A stretch of DNA of 64,000 nucleotides, from contig NC_058510.1 in NCBI RefSeq assembly GCF_020382885.2, forward strand, positions 3,964,862 to 4,028,861. Direction: 5' to 3'. Shown one piece after another: positions 49,101-61,305 of the stretch. The stretch's first letter is position 1; each line of letters begins with the position of its first letter. The notes beneath the pieces were generated by a model. The model was not told where the DNA came from. It saw only the letters and a list, made by a program, of their open reading frames with translations, and made no database searches. The translations under genes were made by a program, and so were the position numbers. The stretch comes from Scatophagus argus. Lineage: Eukaryota > Chordata > Actinopteri > Scatophagidae.

Positions 49101-52100
49101 AGGTTGCTGTGATTTTGGAGAAAACATCTTCAGGTGCCAGTTCATCTTTGTGGCTGTTATGGTTGGCTACTCAGTTATCTGAGGTGGTTAACAAAGGAAA
49201 AGTGACATTAATTTATTAATTTTTCTTCTTACCTAAAGTTTTATTATCATTATTTTATTATTTATTTAAGGTGTACAGGCCCATAAACATATATTGAGTG
49301 GCATCTTGGCCAACTCTTTCTCCCTTTTACCAGTTCCAGAACCAAATGCTTATTTATATGTGTTTGCCATCTGTTATTGAACATGTTTTTAGAGGCAGGG
49401 TGTAATGCTGTGAAGACTCATGTGAAGTTATGGGCGTGCAGATCTTTCCACCAGTCTGTGGCACTTCACTGGCTCGGATAATATTGGATCATAAAAAAGG
49501 TTACATGAGTTGAGTGTGAAGTTCACAGCTAGCTGGTTGAACATCTATAGAATTCCTGTCACAACATTTAATGCCATCGTCACATGTAATAGTAAACATA
49601 TAAGGGAAACTATAATTGCTGCATACCTTCACTACAAGGCTTATATCAAGTGAAGTAAATGTTTTTTCCTATGTTTTGTTTTTCTTCTCAGATAAATGAG
49701 TTGAGCCATGTTCAGATTCCCATCATGCTCATGCCAGATGACTTCAAGGCCTATTCTAAGATCAAAGTGGACAACCACCTCTTCAACAAGTAAGGTCTTT
49801 TGAAGTATAGAACTGTTTAATTTAAGAACAGTGATAACACTGGAATGTGTAATTTTCATAATTCTCTGATATATTCTTTAGGACCTACAGCATCTCATCA
49901 ACTGTATCACGGGTGTTTTCTGATCTTTGTATACACACAGGGAGAATATGCCCAGCCATTTCAAGTTCAAGGAGTACTGTCCTCTTGTGTTTCGAAACCT
50001 CAGAGAGCGGTTTGGCATCGATGATCAGGACTTCTTGGTATGAAAAGCCTGGCAACTTTACCACCACTTATGAGTCAGATGTGCAGTTTGTTTTGTCATC
50101 TTTTTATTACTAGATAAGTGTGACTTGTCACATAAGAGAGCGCCAGCTCTTATAGATAGCTGGATGATTTTACAGGCAGCAGGTCAACCTGAAATGCATC
50201 TTAATCTTATCCATCTAGTAAAGTAACCACCTGATGCAACAGACACTTGAACAAATTTGACCATGAGCTTAACTATTAAACTGTCACTCTGTTGTGCTTT
50301 TTCCTTTCCTTCATTTGTTTCATCCAAGTCTTTCTCTTCTTTTGCTTCCCACTCTTTCCTAGTAAATCCCCATTCCCAGTGCAGGCAATGAGTTGGCAGT
50401 ATTTGGAGGTCGTTGTGTCCCAGCTCAGTGCAGCTGTCCTTCTCACATGTTTACATTAGGGTTCGGCTGGCTGCAGTGAGTGGGCAGTTGGGGGTGTTAA
50501 GACACTGGCCAGTGCGAAGGAATGTCATGACATTCTCAGCACAAAACTCCTTTCCTTCATGAGGCATTAGTCACATTGTGGTCTAAAAGGGTTACTGGTT
50601 TTGATTTTTTTTTCCTCTTTGCCCTTGCTCTAAATATATTGTTTATGTTATATTGGTAATATTCCCCATTGCCGACAAGGGGCGTCACCAGCTGCAGGCC
50701 TTCTATTTTGATGAAACACAGCAGTGTTGCTTTTAATGAGCAGTTCTAGCAAAATTGAATTAAGTTTGGGAGGGTAGCTGAAGTGCAAGCAGATCAGCTT
50801 TTTTGCTCACATTATGATGAGTGCACAGTGGAGAAAATTACTAACTAAATCAAACACATTAGAATATTAACTAAAGCTTTTCATCTATGCCAGCCTCAGA
50901 TGAAGGTCCTCTTTAACATTTTCAGCCTGTGAGACAAACCACTTCAATGTTACACGGGGATTGTAGCTATCCCTCTATGTCTCCCTGCTATTTTAACTTC
51001 CAGAAACAAGACTGCAACCATTTTTAGTTCTAAACACCAAAAGAAATGCTGCTTAACAGTTTTAGGATGCACCTTAAAGGTTAGTGCTCACTTTGCAATC
51101 CAAGCAGAAGATGCTATGATTGGAAGAGGGTAGTGAGGGCAGAGGACATGAGGAATTCTTGGAGAATGAGGCATTGAGCCAGGGGTGTTGGATCATGTTA
51201 CTTTTGAGTTCCAAAGTCTGGGCAGCAGCTGTTTGTGTCTGAGTGTAGGTTTAGACAGGCAGCGGGCATAGGGGTCAGAACCCCACATGTTTAGACTGGA
51301 GAGTGGGAGGTGGTCAGACAACAAGGAGCTAGATGCAGAACATGCTGTATTGTGGGACTCATTCAAATACACAACAAGATCAGTCAACAGGGAGTATATA
51401 GTTACACCGCTATCTGTTTGAAGTTCAAATGGGTTCTGACTCATAGTTGAACAGCTACTTTTAAAAAATGTTTCCAGTATTTAGTTACAAACCTTCAGAC
51501 AAGTAAAACACATGTAATAAACACGTCTTGGGTCTCTGAACGCACTGTGCGAGTTATGCATGTGCAAAACTTGACTTTGCAAAAAGTCAAGATGACGAGA
51601 TAATCATGTCTCAGTGTGTACATAAACATGGTCGTCATTTGGCCTTTCTGTCTTTGCTCTGTGTGTTTGCAGAACTCACTGACGCGCAGTGCTCCCTTGA
51701 ACAGTGAGGCCCAGGGACGGAGCGGGGCCCGCTTCCACACCTCTTATGACAAACGCTACGTCATCAAGACCATCAGCAGCGAGGACGTTGCAGAGATGCA
51801 TAACATTCTAAAGAAATATCATCAGGTGATAACAGCCTAGCAGCCAGTAATATACTGTATATAAATACAAGCCTCGATTCTTCCCAAAGACAGGCTTTCA
51901 TGTGCCTGTGGTAGACTCAAAATAACTCATAAACAGATTTTGACTAAAGCCTGTCACTGAAACAAACAGCAATCTCCTTGTGGGGGCCACAGCACTTTAG
52001 AGAGGCTATTGTTTGCTCTTGTTCTCTGAAAGAGCCTGTTCAAAGAGGGACTGCTTTACTAAACTATTTATTTGTACCCTTTTGTCTGCCTGCATGACAA

Positions 52101-55100
52101 ACAGGCCTACGCACACAAGTCAAGCACTTTTTCACCCAGTGCTCTGTGGCATAGTGTCAACGTTAATGATGCAATTTTACAACTTTTGCTCTGCCTATTG
52201 ATTTTGGGTTGGTCGATAAATGTCACAAACAGCCAGGGTACAGGTTCATACAATTACCCAGGACAGCTATTGCAGTAGATTAGAGCCCTCTTGTCTGTTT
52301 ATCACACTACTGTTGAACACAGAGTGACACTAAATCATAAAGGGATCATGCTGTGTTTTATAGACCTTATTTTCTCTATTTCCCACAGTCTTCCCTCTTA
52401 ACGTACACAGTAAACATACATTGTGACTACAAAAGGGCCATCATTTGATATCCCTTTCTCTCTTTTATTAGTTCATTGTGGAGTGCCATGGCAACACACT
52501 GCTGCCTCAGTTTCTGGGGATGTACCGACTCACCGTGGATGGAGATGAGACCTACATGATTGTTACTCGCAATGTCTTCTCTCACCGGCTTTCTGTCTAC
52601 AAAAAATATGATCTCAAGGTAAGAGGGGAAAGCAAATAAAGAGAAAAACAGGAAGCACGGAAATTGATCATGTTGCACTGATCATCTGAGCTTTTGGAAC
52701 AAGAATAAAAAGCACTGTTTCTCCTATAATTGTACAGGTCTAGATTGACCACTGAACAAAAATATAAATTCTTTATTTTGAAATTGTAACTTTTAACAGC
52801 TATATGCTGCAGAGCAGAGGAGAGACATAAAGTGAACATAGCGTTTCTCAAGTCGACAACAACTTAGAGCCTGTTTTACGGTTGATATGTTTCATAAAAG
52901 CTCATGTACAAGACAGGCTTCTAAAAAGGTCATGTATTAGTATCCCTAAAGAAGGTCAAGTGAGGTGTTGACTTTATGTTAAGATACAGCCAAACATGTT
53001 TAAACATGCACCGGGGTAATATGTGTATGTAGGTTGGTGAGGGGAAAACTAGTGCTTTCAGTAACAGCTAGGTTATGAAGAGTTATTTCTTTCCTTTGTT
53101 TCTAGGGTTCCACTGTGGCAAGAGAGGCCAGCGACAAGGAGAAGGTACAGTCACCCGTCGTGAGCCAGCATCCACTGTTAGTCATACCCACACAACTTAA
53201 ACTTAAGCACAGGCTGAACCTCTTAACCCTTAGTGTATACTTAAAAGAAATAACAATAATGATTAGAAACATGTCAAAAATTGACAGACACGTCAGAAAA
53301 ATCAAGACAATCTACCCGGCGTCTCTTCGTCTTTAAAGTGGAATATTTCAGTTGTTTGTCCCTCGTCTGTCTCGCAGAACTGATATGATACAGGTTTATC
53401 AATCCACATCGACACCATGTTGTTGCAAGTCAGTACGCAAGCCGCATTTTAATAACTGTTACATTTGTATTTAGTGAAATAATCTCCCACTTTCTACATG
53501 TTGTGGAGTAAATGAAACAATCGAGCCAGTAGATATCAACAATGACCATTTGTACTGCCTTTCACGTAGCTTCCTTGAAAATTATTTTTGTCCGCTGGAC
53601 AGGCCACTGTCCTTACAGCACAACAGGAGGTACGTTGCTGAAAGGGACAGTTGGCTCGGATGACAGTGGAGGTCGGAGTCTGTGTGGATTGAACAGATGG
53701 ATACAAAGCAGTAAAGTGCTGCTGATGTCTCGTTTCTAGTGTCATATCCATCTACGGTACAAGGACATTATAAAGTATTCAGAAACTGTACATTTTATTT
53801 ACAAATACACTAAATATGAAACTTAGCATTGTCTGTCTTTCAAGTAATTTAACCGCTGACACCATGCACTGAAAATTAGTCAGTTATTCTGAATGAACTC
53901 TATGAACTCCATGAATATTAAAAGCCATGTGGACAATGATAGAATGAGAGAGAGAACAAACTGGGTTTCCAGTGGTTTCAATAACTAGTACAGCTTCAAA
54001 CTATTCCAAGCTCACTGTCATCACCCAAATGGATCAATGAACACAACTTTGGTGTCAGCTTTTGTTTGCCTTTGGGTCAGGATGACAGTAGCAAATATCC
54101 ATCTCCTTCAGTTAGCACCTGCTTCATCACCCCATTCCCTGCCTATTCCCTGCACGCTATTTGTGTCTCTTTAATTTGCTTCATCCCCTCTAACCTCGCT
54201 TCTGCTCTTCCCTGCTTGCTGTCTGTGTGTGAAAGATTGAGAGCTGTGTGTGTGTGTGTTGGGTTTACAGTTGTATTCAGTCACATGTCTCATGGTGACT
54301 AGTCCTGTGTGTGTTATGTTTTCTGTGTATATGTGTGTCTGACTGTGTGTGTGAGAGCAGTATATATGAGCAATTGACAAGTGATTGACTGTGAGGGAAA
54401 TGCTGCTGTTTGTGAGGGTCTGGCTTTTTGAGTTTTTGGCTTTTGGCTGCTTGGACAGAGTCACTTGTGAGAAGTGAATTGTGTCACTGAAATTCCAATG
54501 GACCCGATGGTCTGCTGTGCTTCCCATTAAAACTCTACCAGATATATACATTTTATTTTTATAGTCAAAAGGCTTTGAGCTCTTGATTGATGATACCGGT
54601 AGTTGCTGACAGTGTCCTTGAATACAGTGACTTTGGAGCACCTGTTTGTTTGACCTGTCAGCTCAGCAGTATTGGAAGAGGCTGGTTGTCCACAGTGATT
54701 TTTTTCCTCTTTTTTTTTTTTTTCATTGCATGTTTCCACGTGTCGCTCTGCAAAGCTTTGTCTGCCGCGAGCAAGGTTTTTTATATAAGAGTGTCACAGT
54801 TTTGACCCAGAGGGGTTGAACTTTCCACCAGGTTTTTGCAGGGTAAAACCAACCATGGGGCATCATTCAGCGAGGCGTGGAAGACTTCGGGGAATCCCAG
54901 AGCTAAATATAGCTTACTGTAAATGGAAGAAGACGCAAAAGTTATTGGGGTTAAAATGAGTGGAAAAAAAAGCCGCTGAGGATTTAACACACACGAGCCA
55001 GACCTCTGTTTGTCTGCAGCTCTGCTGTGTGTGAAATATCATTTACGGTCCAGCAGTAGAAATTCAGTAGCATTACAGTACATTCTTGCCAAGCTGACAT

Positions 55101-55999
55101 GAGTGTTTTTCCAGAGCTAAGTACCACAGACTCTTAACTCACAAGTTAATGCACGTTGTTGCTATTAGTCTGTGGGGAATCCTGTGGTTGTTTTACATTT
55201 CAATGCAATGTAACTAATACAGTAAGCATTTTACGGTAATTGCCTCCACATGTGAAACCATTCACAGTTATCACTCAGTACATGATCTTACCCATACTTT
55301 TTAAAGTGGATACATGTTCACACCACACTTAAAAATGGTTATAGAGACACAACTAAGGCTCAGTCATCAAACCAGGATCTGACAAGAGACGCACTGAAAC
55401 ATCTTACAAAAAGACGTGTAGAACCGACCTGCAGTTACCCACTGCATGCTTAAAATGAGGAAGAGGGTGCAACATATTCAATTATTTGTTTTGTTCAGAA
55501 GGTACAGTGTGTGCACGAATGTGTGTGTGTAAAAAAGAAAAAGTTACTTCACACATACACACAAACAACAAGCACAGCAAGGTTATTTCCTGTCTGCATG
55601 ACTGTCTCCCTCTCATGCATGTATCTGCATGATATATAATGTTTATTCTGCATTTGTTTTGACGTTACGTTATTTCTAACACATTCTGATGTGTATGAAC
55701 ACCAGCCGCATTCTGTTGCACCTTGTGGACGTGTTCTGTTTTATCCACACATGACATTTTTTTTTTCTTTTTTTTTTTTTCCCCCCCATAAAATAGATTT
55801 TGTTAATCTTACAGCTGCTGCTTCAGGGTTTTGACTGTCAGACAGCAGCAGCGACACATTGCGATGATTGGTACATGATAAGTTTACACATTTTTTTAAA
55901 ATTTGTTTTTATTTTTTTACTTTCAGATTATCTCAACCACAACCTGCTCGAGGTGAATTTGGTCATCAGTTCATACTAGTTACTTTGTTTTACTTTACC

Positions 56000-56030
<31 letters not shown>

Positions 56031-59000
56031 CTGTTTAGGCCACTGGCCCATAATTTAGCAAAGACTGGTGCAGGTAACATGCGCAACTGCAGTATTTGTT
56101 ATGTTGCTTGGAACGTGTAGAGGTTGTGTTTGTATGTTTTTACACAGCTACAGGCCCCACTGGCCCTGGAATGTGGAAAACCACTTGTCTCCATTATGTC
56201 TCCACTCGGTAGCTACATGCTGCAGTTGTTACGTTGTTTTCATTAACTCCCTTCTGTCTGCTCACACCAGCTACAGCTGGTACCTCCGGTGGAGGCGCAT
56301 GACTTTAATGTGACAGGATGACTGAGTGTGAACTGTCCAGTAATTGTAAGCCGTTAGAGGTAGTACCACACCTGAATAGAGGATTGGCCGAACACAGGTT
56401 CATAGAATGGAAATTAGCTTGCCGTTGTTTCCTTGCTCTTCGTAGTTCCAGCTCTTAGCCTCCTTAGTGTAGCGCTGCCAGGTTGCTCTCTTTCTCTACC
56501 AGGCATTTAATACCAGTGTGGGCAGACCAGAGTCAAGCATGCATAGAATATACATTTGAACATTTAGGTATAATTTGTAGGGACGGTAAAAATGATTAAT
56601 GAAGCCATTAGCACAGAACTAGAATAGCAGCAAAAATTATTATACTTATTTATATCGTCATTGGCCGAACCTGTTGAACACAGATAATTTTATTGACCCC
56701 TTCAAAGAATTATAAACACCTAGACTGGATCGTACGGGTCGCTCGCGTTGTTGCCCTTTCCAACCCTCTACCGATCTTTAAAAACAAAACAAAAACAGTT
56801 GTGTTCTGTTACATTTTAAACACTTTGCCTTTACTTCCAACTTCCTTCCTCCCTTCCTCTCTCCTTCCTTCTCTCCTCTCCTCCAACCCTACCATCCCTC
56901 CCTCGCTTCCCCTTTTCTAGCAGCCGCCCCAACCAGAGGATGTGCCCCCGCGGCCCAAATCTGGTAACGTTCAGCAAAGGCTGCAAACACTGCGGATTGC
57001 CACGCGCTTTTACTGCGCCATGAAACACGTAAGAGATGTAAGAGAACCAGGGCTCATATACCAGGCATGATCTATTAAACCAATCTTATTTTATTGTTTT
57101 GTTTTTTTAAAAAAATTTATTTATTTTGTATGGCCGAGTATTTTCGTTTCCTCGTCTTCTCCAAGTTGATAAACTGTTATTTCAAGGCCGCACTAGTTTC
57201 ATCCATTTACAGTCACCTTTTGCTCAACTTGTCAGCCAGTTCAGTTTGATTTATGCCAGTTTGTTTTTGTTCGCACCATTCCTTCAGTGCCACCGTGTGT
57301 CTGAAACACTGGAGAGCAAGAAGTGTTTGACTGCGTGGTAAAAAATAAAAAAATAAGGGAACCAGAGATGGGAAGAGAAGTACGTACTTGTTACATTTCT
57401 GTAAAGATAATTTATTTCTGAGGAAGAGCTGTCTTGCTTTGTTGGTATTGTTATTTCAATACTGAGACTAACTTAAACAAATCTTTCTATGTTCCGCAGT
57501 AGAAACTGAGTATATTTGATATTCTAAATCAGTGGTAAATAGTTCCTTGAGACAATTTCCCAGCTCCATGTCCTGCACTACAGCCTTTGTTTTGTGAAAT
57601 AAAATATATTTGGCTGCGGCTGAGCAGGTGCCACGGGACATTAATTAATAGCTAATCTAAGAGATGAGTCAGGCTTGTTAGATTTTTAGCGTTCGTGCTG
57701 TATAGTATGCACAGCTAATCTTGCTCAAAGGCAGTGCGACTCGTAATGTTTCTTAATAACCGCAGTCTTCTGAAATCAAGCAGTCAGTATTGTTCACAGT
57801 ATCTCCGTTCTTTGTTTCTGGTTGTGCCTGTTATCCAAAAACAGTTCAGCACGTGGCAGTTGTAATATCATAATTTAGATAATCCGATTTCAGTACAGAG
57901 GCCGCAATAGTTGGGTCATGAAACACAAGATGAGCAAGTTGTTTTCACACACAAACAGTTTATTGTGTGTAAACTGCACAATTCAGACAAATTCTGCCAC
58001 TGTTCGTTACAGTGGGAGCTCATAATTTACAAGCTGCTTATCACTCATGTGAAACCTGCTGGTGGATGTTAATATATGCTCATCAGTAGGAATGTAACTA
58101 CATACAGAGGCTCCAAGTGTTAGCATACAAGAAATCCTACAGAAAGACAAAAGTTTTGTCCCTCTTAAGACAGCAGGACATCGCTTCCGTCCAACGCCAA
58201 GATCCACTTTCCAGGTGGCTGACAGGAGACCAAAAAGAAACGACATTCATTTTTTTTCAGTAAGGGGAGAAATTCACCTGTCACACAGCCTTACAAGGCT
58301 CACTGGTGTCGCACTCTTTCTTCTTGCCTCTGATATATCTTTCTGTTTTTCTGCTCACTACCTCAGTGTAGTGAACCACTCAGCAGTCAGACACATTTCT
58401 TTGCAGTCATTGTAACAGAGAGAATCAACAGCAGGCCAACTGATAGAATCCCACGCATGACTGGGAGAAGTTATAAGATGTATTGAAGCGTTTAGAGAAT
58501 AAACGGCAGCTAAAAATGAAAGAGTAGAACGATGGATGAGTGTGAGAGCGGAGGTGTCAGTTTAGGCGACAGGCCTGCGAAATGCTTTCACTCTTTGCAG
58601 TTGCGTCCTCATTAACTTTTTTATGTCTCATCTATATCCAGTCTAGCAGGTTGTACATCCCATATCTGTTGCAAATTGGAGGTCTATGTCTGTATATATA
58701 TATATATATATATGTGCTCTAATACTGTGCTATGTATTTGTGTCTTAATCTGTGTAAAGGCCTAATCTGTATGTGTATGTACGTATGTGTCGGTGTCTGC
58801 TGCCCAATCTCATTCTGGTGCTACAAAGTGTTGTGTTGCTGCTCTTCTCCTGCTGCCATAGAAACACTGTACTATCTAGACTGCTGCTGCTGCTTCTGCC
58901 GCTGCCGCCCCGTTACCACATTTCCTGCTCTCATTTTCCTCAGTGACTCAGAACTAGGCCCGCGTTCCTCCTCACACATCAATTCTTCCCCCTACAGGCT

Positions 59001-61235
59001 GCTGGCAGTTCTGCAGCAGCCAGGTTGTGAAGGAATTCTGCTTGTAGGCTGAATAGGCGAAATCCGTCACAAAGATGCAGTACGCTGGCTTACAGAGTTA
59101 TAAAAAGAAGTTTATATTCGATGCAAACCACAGTTCGGTTTCTGAGAAGCATCTTGGAATGTTGGTATGATTTGTCTCAGGGAGGGATGTTTTTTGGAGA
59201 CCAGCACAGTGCCAACGAGGACGTTTCATGGCTTTCAGCTGGATGTCCTCTTCTTTCGTGACACAAAGTGTATGGATCTACCAGATGCATTTAAAAAGCT
59301 TTGCAGTCGACCACAAAAAAATGCCCTTTGTTTCATGGTACCAAGAAGTAATCACATTTCACTGTAAACAATATGAAGAACCCGTGCATCAAATGGATCT
59401 GTGCCCCGCTGTCAGCATGCTGCATGTATTGTTTCACACGGTCCAATCACTTCTCTTGAAAAGAGGTCGGCCTTGGTTTGGAGACTGCCTGTACTTCATT
59501 AACCGAGTCTTTTTACCAGAAGTCTGCATTGTGTTTGGGTGAATCAGACAGGCTTATCTAACAAACCACCGGCTCAAAGCCTCATTTATGTCCAAGGGGT
59601 GTTTCAACATGCAGGGCTGTCTTGTTGTGCAGCTGTGCATTCAAACACACTGCTGACATCATTAATTTCTAAGATTAGAATTAGTCTTTGTCGTCGTGCA
59701 TTTTGAAACACTCCATATCTTATACAAGACAAGATTTATACAAGACAAACAGATCTTCTAGGCCTGTGTAAAGATATGCACAGTATATTAAATTCTTAAT
59801 GTTTTGAATATTCTGGGTTAAAAGGATGATTAACACTGATACTGGTGTTTACTTACTTGAGTAAATATTTTATTTCATGTCGATTTTTGATCTTTTTATG
59901 TAAAATATCTCAAACGGCATTGATTCAAACTAGGTGTGATTGGATGGAGTGACATTTATGGACACTCTCTCGTCTTCTAAAATAGAAATTGACACTTGAT
60001 ATGAACACCAGAATTCTGTCACATTTTTACCCAGGTCAGCCGTCAACAGTGCCATGCCTCTCAGGTTTGAGTCTTAGTGTTGTGGTTTTGACTGTTGTTT
60101 GTCTGGTCGCTAATCTCCAATACTAACGGGCAGGCCAAGGAGCTGCCCACCTACAAGGACAATGACTTCATCAATGATGGGCAGAAGATCTACATTGATG
60201 AGGAGAACAAGAAAATGTTCCTGGAGAAGCTCAGGAAAGATGTGGAGGTATGGCATAACAGTCATGACTGAAAAAGTCAAGTCTTTTTGGAAAAGCCCAC
60301 CCCTTCACCCCTTTCTGTTTGTATTAATACATGTCTTCTTTTTCCACTCTCTCAACTTGCTCCTTCTTTCTACTCTGTAACACCTCCCTCCTCCTTAAAC
60401 TTCCAATTCTCCTTACTTGCTTTTATTTCGCATTTTGTCTTACCCTCCTCCATCGTCCTCAGTTCCTGGCCCAGCTGAAGCTCATGGACTACAGCCTGCT
60501 GGTGGGGATCCACGATGTGGAGCGAGCCGAGCAAGAAGACGTGGAGAGTGAGGAAAATGAAGCCGAAGAGGAGGGCGAGAGTGACGGAGGGGGCATCGGC
60601 ACGCCCCCCGACAGTCCCAGCAACACGCTGGACAGCGCCAAGCCTCTGTCGCCTGGGGAGTTTGACCCCGCCATTGACGTCTATGCCATTAAAAGCAATG
60701 AAAGTGAGCAAATGCATGTGTTTTTCAGGCTTGTATGCAGTCTGAGGGTTGTATTCAACAGCTAAATAATAAACTCTGTATTGAGAGCTCCCCCTGCTGG
60801 TTATTGTAGTTATCATTCCCTTTGTTAAACCTGCTGCTGCTGTCAAATATGTCTCTTTTTGTTTACTCTTATTTAACAGTATCTGATTTTGCCTGAGGAC
60901 ACTTTTGCAAACATGTAGATTCTTATACCGGGTGCACTTGTTTCAAACTCCAGCTGCTCCCAGGAAGGAGGTGTACTTCATGGCTGTCATAGACATCCTT
61001 CAGCATTACGATGCCAAGAAGAAAGCTGCCCACGCCGCCAAGACTGTCAAACATGGGGTATGTAGCTGCATACGTATGATGACACTGATGAGGAAAACCT
61101 GACCAGACAATCGCAGTGCATGCGGTGACTGACAGTGAGTGTGTCCCCCTGCAGGCCGGAGCGGAGATCTCCACGGTGAACCCAGAGCAGTACTCCAAGA
61201 GGTTTTATGATTTCATCACCACTATCCTGTCATAG
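37124..61235 (+). CDS. pip4k2a: Phosphatidylinositol 5-phosphate 4-kinase type-2 alpha
   Basis: This lipid kinase makes PI(4,5)P2 from PI5P at internal membranes and in the cytosol. Ten exons splice in frame to 404 residues (human 406): 37124-37264, 49692-49789, 49941-50037, 51673-51825, 52472-52618, 53106-53144, 60134-60247, 60463-60703, 60954-61057 and 61155-61235. The start codon has good context (aaagATGG) and opens [20 protein letters not shown]. Exon 5 ends and exon 6 begins in DLKGS (210-214). [11 protein letters not shown] at 271-281 is the catalytic loop. An acidic insert ([17 protein letters not shown]) follows. [20 protein letters not shown] is the substrate-specifying activation loop; Ala in GAGAE is typical of type 2 kinases. 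Residue 112 (QDFL) is Leu where I recall Gln in human. Introns 1 and 6 are large; intron 6 contains a candidate extra exon. Confidence 0.96.
37265..49691 (+). other. pip4k2a: pip4k2a intron 1
   Basis: This 12.4-kb intron is AT-rich, with few repeats compared with the rest of the window. It contains a Tc1/mariner remnant near 39945-40160 and short TG runs (43278-43292). The longest open frames (40770-41219 and 44150-44560) have no family likeness or splice context that I can support. First introns often carry enhancers, but I see no motif cluster to name. Confidence 0.6.
39945..40160 (+). mobile_element. Tc1/mariner transposon 3'-end remnant
   Basis: The segment contains cccctgtaccaacttgtttg, atgtgttgctggcac and, at the end, acacagcgtcccaacttttt. 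These resemble in order the 3' end of a Tc1/mariner family common in fish genomes. No transposase coding or left end is visible. Confidence 0.55.
56006..56030. repeat. (A)25 run
   Basis: Uninterrupted A run after TATAT. A retroposon tail is possible, but no element is recognised to its left. Confidence 0.9.
56921..57028 (+). other. pip4k2a: Candidate unannotated cassette exon in pip4k2a intron 6
   Basis: About 90 bases of nearly pure pyrimidine lead to TTTTCTAG, followed by 108 bases open in the pip4k2a frame and then the strong donor GTAAGA. The junctions on both sides (exon 6 to exon 7) are phase 0, so inclusion would add 36 residues after K225: a Pro-rich start ([15 protein letters not shown]) then a basic/aromatic part ([12 protein letters not shown]). 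The acceptor is a TAG-CAG tandem (3-base choice). A second donor GTAAGA nine bases downstream would add three residues. The block is GC- and CpG-richer than its flanks. I do not recognise the peptide. The site is a loop of the kinase fold after DLKGS, so tolerance of an insert is plausible. Confidence 0.5.
58693..58712. repeat. (TA)n microsatellite
   Basis: About ten TA units in pip4k2a intron 6. Confidence 0.9.
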
Positions 61236-61252
61236 CCTCCAGGAGCGACGGA

Positions 61253-61305
61253 GGGGAGGGGAGGGGAGGGCACAGAGGCACATGGGCAAGGGAGGGCGGG
61301 TGGGG
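61253..61305 (+). promoter_or_regulatory. pip4k2a: Two adjacent G-quadruplex motifs in the pip4k2a 3' UTR
   Basis: First motif 61253-61270: four runs of 3-4 G separated by single A. Second motif 61284-61305: five runs of 3-4 G with loops CAA, A, C and T. Both are on the mRNA strand and begin 18 bases after the stop codon. Confidence 0.75.

Larger units (their letters stand above)
53145..60133 (+). other. pip4k2a: pip4k2a intron 6
   Basis: A 7-kb intron containing a T-rich run (about 55759-55781), a 25-base A run (56006-56030), a TA microsatellite (58693-58712), a CTG/CCG-rich patch (about 58880-58912) and a candidate cassette exon (56921-57028). No separate gene is supported. Confidence 0.6.

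Noticed and set aside
58880..58912. CTG/CCG-rich run in pip4k2a intron 6
   Set aside because: Short and interrupted; ordinary trinucleotide microsatellite without further context.
60370..60846. 158-codon minus-strand open frame
   Set aside because: Antisense shadow of pip4k2a exon 8.
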